Notes under the pieces: model-generated
What the model was told of the DNA's origin: nothing
What the model saw: only the letters and a program-made list of their open reading frames with translations
The model's database searches: none
In this document: positions 55,876-64,000 of the stretch, piece by piece
How the letters are laid out: every line of letters begins with the position of its first letter
Numbering within the stretch: the first letter of the stretch is position 1
Assembly (NCBI RefSeq): GCF_040537815.1
Contig: NZ_JBEWSZ010000001.1
Coordinates: 620,001-684,000, forward strand
DNA length: 64,000 nt
Direction: 5' to 3'
From: Mesorhizobium shangrilense
Lineage (GTDB): Bacteria; Pseudomonadota; Alphaproteobacteria; Rhizobiales; Rhizobiaceae
Program-made: the position numbers and the translations under genes

Positions 55876-57581
55876 TCGGCAAACTGCTGAAGCGCCGCGC
55901 CCGGACAGGTGAAGACGGATCGATCGTCGTCGAGGGCGCCCGCAAGGCCACAGGCGGCAAGGGCAAGGCGCGCATCGTGATGACGATGGCCGTGTTCTTC
56001 GGCATTTTCTCGACAATTTCCGGGCGGCTGGTCTATCTCGGCTTTCAGTCCCCCGACATGTCGGGCGGCCCGCAGAGCCGGGTGACCGCCTCACGGCCCG
56101 ACATTGTCGACCGCAATGGCGAGGTGCTGGCGACGGACATCAAGACGGCGTCGCTGTTTGCCGAGCCGCGCCGCATCGTCGACGCCGACGAGGCGATCGA
56201 GAAACTGTCGACCGTGCTGCCCGAAATCGACTACGAGCAGACCTATCACAAGCTCAAGAGCGGCGCCGGCTTCGTCTGGCTGCAGCGGCAGCTGACGCCC
56301 AAGCAGCAGTCCGACATCATGCAACTGGGCATTCCCGGCTTCGGCTTTCGCACGGAGAAGCGCCGTTTCTATCCAAGCGGCGAAACCTCGTCCTACATTG
56401 TCGGCCTGACCAACATCGATAACCAGGGCATCTCCGGCATGGAGAAATATATCGATGAGCAGGGCCTGAGCGACCTGCAGGCTTCGGGCCTGGCGGTGGC
56501 CAAGGATCTCAAGCCGGTGAAGCTTTCGATCGATCTGCGCGTCCAGCATGTGGTGCGCGACGAGATCGCCGCCGGCCTGGAACGCTATCGCGCCCTGGGC
56601 GCCGGCGCCGTTGTGCTCAACGTCAAGACCGGTGAAGTGGTGGCCATGGCCTCGGTGCCCGATTTTGATCCGAACAATCCCTACAATGCACAGGAAAAGG
56701 ACCGGCTGAACCGGATGTCGGCGGGACTCTATGAGATGGGCTCGACCTTCAAGAGCTTCACCTCGGCCATGGCGCTCGATTCCGGCAAGGCGACGATGAC
56801 GAGCCGCTTCGACGCTTCGCATCCAATCCGGGTCGGCCATCAGGCCATTCACGACTTCCACGGCAAGAACCGTGTGCTGTCGCTGCCGGAGGTGTTCCTC
56901 TATTCGTCCAACATCGGGTCGGCGAGGGAGGCCGAACTGGTCGGCATCGACGGACACCGCGAATTCCTGCATCGCCTCGGAATTTTGGACAAGATGCAGA
57001 CCGAACTGCCGGAAGTCGCCCGCCCGACGGAACCGAGGGTCTGGAAACAGGTCAATTCGTTCACCATCGCCTTCGGTCATGGCGTGTCGACGACGCCGCT
57101 GCAAGCGGCTGTCGGCTGCGCGGCGCTGATGAATGGCGGCTATCTGATGAACCCCACCTTCCTGGTGCGCACGCAGCAGGAAGCGATGGCGCTGGCCAAG
57201 AAAGTGGTCCGCGACAAGACGGTCGATGGCATGCGCTACCTCTATTCGCTCAATGCCGAGAAAGGCTCGGCCCGAAACGCCAGGGTCCCCGGCTACCGCG
57301 TTGGTGGCAAGACCGGAACAGCCGAGAAGGTCATCAATGGCCGCTATTCGAAGGACTTGAATTTCAACACCTTCGTCGCCGCCTTCCCGATGGACGATCC
57401 GCAATACCTCGTGTTTACGATTGCCGACGCCCCGCACCCGGAAAAGCCTGGCATGACAGACGTCGCGGCCGCGAATGCGGGGGTTATGGCCGGCAATATC
57501 ATCAGACGCTCGGCTGCCATGCTTGGCGTGAAGCCAGATTTCAGCCATGAAAATGGTGCAACGCTGGTTTCCTATCAGTGA
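55872..57581 (+). CDS. ftsI: Peptidoglycan D,D-transpeptidase FtsI (PBP3)
   Basis: A 569-residue class B penicillin-binding protein. A membrane anchor (IVMTMAVFFGIFSTISGRLVYLGF) precedes the pedestal and the transpeptidase domain, with motifs STFK (Ser291-Lys294), SSN (345-347) and KTG (480-482), all intact. It crosslinks septal peptidoglycan together with FtsW. The start overlaps ftsL. The C-terminal PQYLVFTIADAPHPEK is typical. Confidence 0.95.
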   Translation: MIGKLLKRRARTGEDGSIVVEGARKATGGKGKARIVMTMAVFFGIFSTISGRLVYLGFQSPDMSGGPQSRVTASRPDIVDRNGEVLATDIKTASLFAEPRRIVDADEAIEKLSTVLPEIDYEQTYHKLKSGAGFVWLQRQLTPKQQSDIMQLGIPGFGFRTEKRRFYPSGETSSYIVGLTNIDNQGISGMEKYIDEQGLSDLQASGLAVAKDLKPVKLSIDLRVQHVVRDEIAAGLERYRALGAGAVVLNVKTGEVVAMASVPDFDPNNPYNAQEKDRLNRMSAGLYEMGSTFKSFTSAMALDSGKATMTSRFDASHPIRVGHQAIHDFHGKNRVLSLPEVFLYSSNIGSAREAELVGIDGHREFLHRLGILDKMQTELPEVARPTEPRVWKQVNSFTIAFGHGVSTTPLQAAVGCAALMNGGYLMNPTFLVRTQQEAMALAKKVVRDKTVDGMRYLYSLNAEKGSARNARVPGYRVGGKTGTAEKVINGRYSKDLNFNTFVAAFPMDDPQYLVFTIADAPHPEKPGMTDVAAANAGVMAGNIIRRSAAMLGVKPDFSHENGATLVSYQ

Positions 57582-57635
57582 TTCTTAGGGCGCGCCGGCA
57601 ACTGCGCGCTATTTTGTTGCGGTGAACGGATTTCG

Positions 57636-59086
57636 ATGAAGCTGAAAGATCTAGCCGGTATCCTGCCTGTCGAGGGAACAGCTTCCGTCGGTACGGAGGT
57701 TACTGGGATTTCGTCGGATTCACGTCAGGTGAAACCGGGCGTTGTGTTTTTTGCGCTCGCCGGGACCAAGGCCGATGGCGCTGCCTATGCCGCCGACGCC
57801 GCCGGGCGCGGTGCTGCCGCCATCGTGGTGGGCAATGGCAGTGCCGTTGCCGGGCTGTCGGTTCCGGTCCTGACCGTCGATGATCCCCGACTGGCGCTTG
57901 CCCTGAGCGCCGCGCGTTACTTCGGCGGGCAGCCGCAAACCATGGTCGCGGTGACCGGCACCAGCGGCAAGACATCGGTCGCCGCCTTCACACGGCAGAT
58001 CTGGGAACAGGCCGGCTATGCCGCCGCCTCGATCGGCACCACTGGCGTCGTGGCGCCTGGCCGCAACGAATATGGCTCGTTGACGACGCCCGATCCGGTC
58101 GCGCTGCACCAGTTGCTCAGGGAATTGGCCGATGCCGGCGTCACCCACGCTTCGATGGAGGCGTCCAGCCACGGGCTCGACCAGCGCCGCCTTGACGGCG
58201 TGAAGCTGGCAGCCGGCGGCTTCACCAATCTCGGCCGTGATCACATGGATTATCATCCCACGGTCGAGGACTATCACCGCGCCAAGCTGCGCCTGTTCGA
58301 CACGCTGCTGCCAAAGGGCGCGCCGGCCGTCATCTTCGCTGACGATCCCTGGTCGGCGCCAACGATAAAGGCGGCGCAGGCGGCAGGGTTGAAAGTGCTG
58401 ACCGTTGGCCGGCATGGCGAATTCCTCAAGCTGAAGCGGGTCGAGCACGAACGCTATCGCCAGCGCGCCGAGGTCGAGGCCGACGGCGTGCTTTATGAAA
58501 TCGACCTGCCGCTGGCCGGTGATTTCCAGATATCGAATGCGCTGGTCTCAGCCGGTCTCGCCATTTCCACGGCAACGCCTGTCGCCAAGGCCCTGATGGC
58601 GTTGGAGAAACTGAAGGGCGCACCGGGTCGGCTCGACCTCGTCGGCACGACGACAAACGGTGCGCCGGTCTATGTCGACTACGCCCACAAGCCCGATGCG
58701 CTGGAAAACGTTCTGGCCTCGGTGCGGCCGTTCACGACCGGCCGTGTCATCGTCGTGTTCGGCTGTGGCGGCGATCGTGACCGTGGCAAGCGGCCGATCA
58801 TGGGCGAGATCGCCATGCGGCTCGCCGATGTCGTCATCGTCACCGACGACAATCCGCGCTCGGAAGTGCCCGCAACGATCCGCGCCGCGATCCTGGCGGC
58901 GGCGCCCGGCGCCATCGAGATCGGCGACCGGCGCCAGGCCATCCACGAGGCTGTGGCGATGCTGCATGCCGGCGATACGCTGATCGTGGCCGGCAAGGGC
59001 CATGAGGAAGGCCAGACCATCGGCACCGAAACGCTGCACTTCTCCGACCACGAGGAAGTCCGCTCGGCGCTGCGCGAGCGCGCCGC

Positions 59087-59090
<4 letters not shown>
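57636..59090 (+). CDS. murE: UDP-MurNAc-tripeptide synthetase MurE
   Basis: A 484-residue Mur ligase that adds the third amino acid of the murein stem peptide. ATP-binding [13 protein letters not shown] (about 107-119), [13 protein letters not shown], and DDNPRSE in the C-terminal domain are present; DNPR is the meso-diaminopimelate-selecting motif. A 54-bp gap separates it from ftsI, and it overlaps murF by 4 bp. Confidence 0.95.
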
Positions 59091-60520
<1,430 letters not shown>

Positions 60521-60544
60521 GTCAGTCCGGGGGACGAAAATCGC

Positions 60545-61627
60545 ATGTTCACACTGCTCGTCGATTTTGCGGACAAGGTCTCGGTCTTCAATGTCTTCCG
60601 CTACATCACCTTCCGCACTGGCGGGGCGCTGATCACCTCGGCGCTGATCGTCTTCATCTTCGGACCGACCATCATCAATTCGCTGCGGTTGCGGCAAGGC
60701 AAGGGCCAGCCGATCCGCGCCGACGGGCCGCAGACGCATTTCAAGAAAGCGGGCACGCCGACCATGGGCGGGCTGATGATCCTGTCCGGCATCATCGGCT
60801 CGTCGCTGCTATGGGCGAATCTGTCGAGCATCTATGTCTGGGTGGTGCTGCTGGTCACCATCGGCTTCGGCTCGATCGGCTTCTACGACGACTATCTGAA
60901 GGTGACGAAACAGTCGCATCTCGGCTTTTCCGGCAAGGCGCGGCTCGGGCTCGAATTCATCATCGCCGGCATCGCCGCCTGGGTGATCATGCACAATGGC
61001 CAGGCGCCATTCTCGTCGTCGCTGACCTTCCCCTTCGCCAAGGAGTTCCTGATCAATCTCGGCTGGTTCTTCATCCCGTTCTCGTGCTTCGTCATCGTTG
61101 GTGCCGGCAATGCGGTGAACCTGACCGACGGTCTTGACGGGCTGGCGATCGTGCCGATCATGATCGCGGCGGCATCCTTCGGCGTCATCGCCTATCTCTC
61201 CGGCAACGCGGTCTTCGCCGAATATCTGCAGATCCATTTCGTGCCTGGCACCGGTGAACTGGCTGTCGTGCTTGGCGCGGTGATTGGCGCCGGCCTCGGC
61301 TTCCTGTGGTTCAACGCGCCGCCGGCGGCGATCTTCATGGGCGACACCGGTTCGCTGGCCATGGGCGGCCTGATCGGAACCGTCGCGGTCGCCACCAAGC
61401 ATGAGATCGTGCTGGTCATTGTCGGTGGCCTGTTCGTGGTCGAGATCCTCTCAGTCATCATCCAGGTCGGCTACTTCAAGATGACCGGCAAGCGCGTGTT
61501 CCTGATGGCGCCGATCCACCATCATTTCGAAAAACTCGGCTGGACTGAAAGCCAGGTGGTGATCCGTTTCTGGATCATCGCAGTCATCCTGGCGTTGGTC
61601 GGCCTGTCCACCCTCAAGCTCAGATAG
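60545..61627 (+). CDS. mraY: Phospho-N-acetylmuramoyl-pentapeptide-transferase MraY
   Basis: A 360-residue integral membrane transferase (about ten helices) that makes lipid I from UDP-MurNAc-pentapeptide and undecaprenyl phosphate. Conserved motifs are [39 protein letters not shown] and the HHHFEKLGW tail ([19 protein letters not shown]). Length is typical. Confidence 0.97.
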   Translation: MFTLLVDFADKVSVFNVFRYITFRTGGALITSALIVFIFGPTIINSLRLRQGKGQPIRADGPQTHFKKAGTPTMGGLMILSGIIGSSLLWANLSSIYVWVVLLVTIGFGSIGFYDDYLKVTKQSHLGFSGKARLGLEFIIAGIAAWVIMHNGQAPFSSSLTFPFAKEFLINLGWFFIPFSCFVIVGAGNAVNLTDGLDGLAIVPIMIAAASFGVIAYLSGNAVFAEYLQIHFVPGTGELAVVLGAVIGAGLGFLWFNAPPAAIFMGDTGSLAMGGLIGTVAVATKHEIVLVIVGGLFVVEILSVIIQVGYFKMTGKRVFLMAPIHHHFEKLGWTESQVVIRFWIIAVILALVGLSTLKLR

Positions 61628-61635
61628 GCAATCGT

Positions 61636-63036
61636 TTGATCCCCGCCGCATCCTTTTCTGGCAAGCGTGTTTCGCTCTTCGGGCTTGGCGGCTCGGGGAT
61701 TGCCACCGCGCGCGCGCTGATCGCGGGCGGGGCCGATGTCCTGGCTTGGGACGACAACCCTGACAGCGTCGCCAAGGCTGGCGCCGTGGGCATACCGACA
61801 GGCGACCTGCGCGGTGCCGACTGGGCCAAATTCTCGGCCTTCGTGCTGTCGCCCGGCGTGCCGCTGACGCATCCCAAGCCCCACTGGACGGTGGAATTGG
61901 CCAAGGGCGCCGGCGTCGAGGTGATCGGCGACATCGAGCTTTTCTGCCGCGAGCGGACCTTGCAGGCGCCGACGGCACCTTTCATTGCCATCACTGGCAC
62001 CAACGGCAAGTCGACGACCACGGCGCTGACGGCGCATATACTGAAAGCCGCGGGGCGCGACACTCAGATGGGCGGCAATATCGGCCGCGCGGTGATGACG
62101 CTCGATCCGCCGGAGCCTTCGCGGCACTACGTCGTCGAATGCTCGTCCTACCAGATTGATCTCGCGCCCTCGATCAACCCGACGGCGGGCATCCTGCTCA
62201 ACCTCACGCCGGACCATCTCGACCGCCACGGCACCATGCAGCACTACGCCCTGATCAAGGAGCGGCTGGTGGCTGGAAGCGAGACGGCCATCATCGGCAT
62301 CGACGATTCCTGGTGCGCCCAGATCGCCGATCGCCTGGAGCGGGCGGGCCGCCACGTCATCCGCATTTCCAAGCGCCTGCCGCTGACCGACGGTTATTTC
62401 GCTGACGGCAGCGACCTGATGGAAGCGGTCGATGGCCGCTACAGCCGCGTCGCCTTCCTCGAAGGCATCGGCTCGCTGCGTGGCCAGCACAATGCGCAGA
62501 ACGCGCTGGCCGCCGTCGCCGCCTGTCTCAAGGTCGGGCTGGACCTGGGCGAAATACAGTCCGGGCTGGAAAGCTTCCCCGGGCTGGCGCATCGCATGGA
62601 GCAGGTCGGCCGCAAGGACCACGTGCTGTTCATCAACGATTCCAAGGCAACCAATGCCGATGCGGCCGCACCCGCGCTGTCGAGTTTCCCGCGCATCTAC
62701 TGGATTGCCGGCGGCCTGCCCAAGGAAGGCGGCATCGAGCCGTTGCGCGGCTTCTTCCCGCGCATCGCCAAGGCCTATCTGATCGGCGAGGCGGCACCCG
62801 CCTTTTCGGCGACACTGGGCGAGACGGTGCCCTACGAGATATCGGGCACGCTGGCCGCCGCTGTCGCGCATGCGGCAGACGACGCGGCCAAGGACGGCAG
62901 CGGCGAGGCGGTGGTGCTGTTGTCGCCGGCCTGCGCCAGTTTCGACCAGTTCAAGAATTTCGAAGTGCGCGGCGAAGCCTTCAGGCAAGCCGCGAATGCT
63001 ATCGAGGGTGTGAAACCCATCGGAGGGGCACGATAA
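61636..63036 (+). CDS. murD: UDP-MurNAc-L-alanine--D-glutamate ligase MurD
   Basis: A 466-residue Mur ligase that adds D-glutamate to UDP-MurNAc-L-Ala. [20 protein letters not shown] is the N-terminal Rossmann loop, [18 protein letters not shown] the ATP site, [10 protein letters not shown] and [15 protein letters not shown] further conserved blocks. The start appears to be TTG at 61636 without a strong ribosome site. It ends one base into the ftsW ATG (TAATG). Confidence 0.94.
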   Translation: MIPAASFSGKRVSLFGLGGSGIATARALIAGGADVLAWDDNPDSVAKAGAVGIPTGDLRGADWAKFSAFVLSPGVPLTHPKPHWTVELAKGAGVEVIGDIELFCRERTLQAPTAPFIAITGTNGKSTTTALTAHILKAAGRDTQMGGNIGRAVMTLDPPEPSRHYVVECSSYQIDLAPSINPTAGILLNLTPDHLDRHGTMQHYALIKERLVAGSETAIIGIDDSWCAQIADRLERAGRHVIRISKRLPLTDGYFADGSDLMEAVDGRYSRVAFLEGIGSLRGQHNAQNALAAVAACLKVGLDLGEIQSGLESFPGLAHRMEQVGRKDHVLFINDSKATNADAAAPALSSFPRIYWIAGGLPKEGGIEPLRGFFPRIAKAYLIGEAAPAFSATLGETVPYEISGTLAAAVAHAADDAAKDGSGEAVVLLSPACASFDQFKNFEVRGEAFRQAANAIEGVKPIGGAR

Positions 63037-64000
63037 TGCAGAGCCGTCTCGACAAAAGTCCGGTTGCGACCTGGTGGTGGACGATCGATCGCTGGTTCCT
63101 GGCAGCGTTCCTTTCGCTGATGGGGCTCGGCATCGTCTTGTCCTTTGCCGCCAGCCCGGCAGTGGCCGAACGCATCGGCCTCGACAGTTTCCACTTCGCC
63201 ACGAGGCAGATCATCTTCACCGTCCCGGCGCTCGGCGTGATGCTGGCCGTGTCCTTCCTCGAATCCAGGCAGATCCGGCGCATGTCGCTGGTCATGCTGT
63301 GCATCATGCTGGTTCTGATGGTGGCGGTGCTCTATATCGGCGTCGAGGTGAAGGGCGCGCGGCGCTGGGTGTCGATCGCCGGTCTGTCGATCCAGCCGTC
63401 GGAATTCCTGAAGCCGGCTTTCGTCATCATGTGTGCGTGGCTGTTTGCCGAACACAAACGCCAGCCGGATATTCCCGGTAATCTGTTCGCCATGCTGCTG
63501 CTGGTGCTGGTCGTGTCGCTGCTGGTCGCGCAGCCGGACCTTGGCCAGACCATGCTGACGACCGGCACCTGGGGTATCATGTTCTTCATGGCAGGGTTGC
63601 CATGGATCTGGATCACCGTGCTGGGTGCAACAGGCATCGGCGGCGTGTTCGCCGCCTATACCGTGTTTCCACACGTTGCCTTGCGCATCGACAAGTTCCT
63701 CACCGGCGAAGGCGATACGTTCCAGGTCGACATGGGCCGCGACGCGCTGATCAATGGCGGCTGGTTCGGCGTCGGGCCGGGCGAGGGCACCGTCAAGCGG
63801 GTCATCCCCGACAGCCACGCCGACTTCGTCTTTTCCGTCGCCGGCGAGGAATTCGGGCTGATCATGTGCTTCTTCATCATGTCGATCTTCGCCTTCATCG
63901 TCCTGCGCGGCCTCAACACAGCGCTGAAGGAGCACGACGATTTCACGCGCTACGCCGTCGGCGGCCTGGTCACCGTGTTTGGCCTGCAGGCCGTCATCAA
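63036..64000 (+). CDS. ftsW: Peptidoglycan glycosyltransferase FtsW, partial
   Basis: The first 321 codons of a SEDS-family membrane glycosyltransferase that polymerises septal murein with FtsI. VKGARRWVSIAGLSIQPSEFLKPAFVI, VAQPDLGQTML and FFMAGLPWIWI are characteristic; about eight membrane segments are present. The gene runs off the end of the window, so the last helices and stop are missing. CGGAGGGGC lies upstream of the ATG. Confidence 0.95.
   Translation, partial: MQSRLDKSPVATWWWTIDRWFLAAFLSLMGLGIVLSFAASPAVAERIGLDSFHFATRQIIFTVPALGVMLAVSFLESRQIRRMSLVMLCIMLVLMVAVLYIGVEVKGARRWVSIAGLSIQPSEFLKPAFVIMCAWLFAEHKRQPDIPGNLFAMLLLVLVVSLLVAQPDLGQTMLTTGTWGIMFFMAGLPWIWITVLGATGIGGVFAAYTVFPHVALRIDKFLTGEGDTFQVDMGRDALINGGWFGVGPGEGTVKRVIPDSHADFVFSVAGEEFGLIMCFFIMSIFAFIVLRGLNTALKEHDDFTRYAVGGLVTVFGLQAVI

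Overview
The window is high-GC alphaproteobacterial chromosome, most likely Rhizobiales and probably Mesorhizobium or a close relative. The grounds are the tightly packed gene style, a reductive pyrimidine catabolism cluster behind a RutR-type regulator, phosphate-regulated btaAB betaine-lipid genes, an ArsR-methyltransferase/metF pair, a division and cell wall (dcw) cluster in the usual order, and abundant short palindromic intergenic repeats. The genus is inferred from gene content; no rRNA or tRNA gene is present to confirm it.

Layout. 1-312 is the tail of an MmyB-type regulator. 604-11963 is a pyrimidine/hydantoin catabolic region: rutR, then divergently an omega-amino acid transaminase, an M20-family N-carbamoyl amidohydrolase, a dihydropyrimidinase and a NitT/TauT-type ABC transporter (ATPase, two permeases, binding protein). 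It is interrupted by a DUF559 gene, an unrecognised gene and repeats. 12014-13891 is an Lrp/AsnC regulator divergent from a cystathionine gamma-synthase-family enzyme. 14110-31933 is mixed housekeeping and accessory content: CHRD protein, TPP enzyme with CoA transferase, lysophospholipase-like hydrolase, RNase T2, diguanylate cyclase, EttA, trans-aconitate methyltransferase, KAS III-like enzyme, a TetR/tautomerase/MOSC locus, SDR, class IV aminotransferase and TrmO. 32097-34021 is an ArsR-methyltransferase regulator with metF. 34198-44245 holds a 28-aa membrane protein, EamA transporter, PLP decarboxylase, lytic transglycosylase, GH25 lysozyme, serine hydrolase, btaAB and an acyltransferase. 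44348-48307 is a 1319-residue fused 5-oxoprolinase/hydantoinase carrying palindromic repeats in frame. 48493-52454 holds a lipoprotein, a DjlA-like protein, an amidase, a lytic transglycosylase, the RNase P RNA gene and a ParDE module. 53986-64000 is the dcw cluster mraZ-rsmH-ftsL-ftsI-murE-murF-mraY-murD-ftsW, cut off in ftsW.

The strongest unusual signal is a family of palindromic repeats that encode 'PPLEGE/SPLEGE...SPSRGE' peptides. Two nearly exact inverted 48-bp copies flank a small DUF559 (Vsr/PD-(D/E)XK-like) nuclease gene, giving a 507-bp unit inside the pyrimidine operon. A third 48-bp copy and two 133-bp related elements in opposite orientations sit in frame inside the 5-oxoprolinase gene. 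Their hairpin stems change in both arms while pairing is kept. Together these suggest a selfish, coding-compatible repeat possibly mobilised by a DUF559 nuclease; this is inference. A second, unrelated repeat family fills the gaps at 337-524 and 8577-8858.

Several regulatory sites can be read directly: a RutR-like operator (1372-1389), twin TetR operators (27703-27763), a SahR-like palindrome (32058-32073), a Pho box before btaA (42784-42801), a ParD operator (51874-51898) and three 10-bp-spaced MraZ-type boxes (53780-53803).
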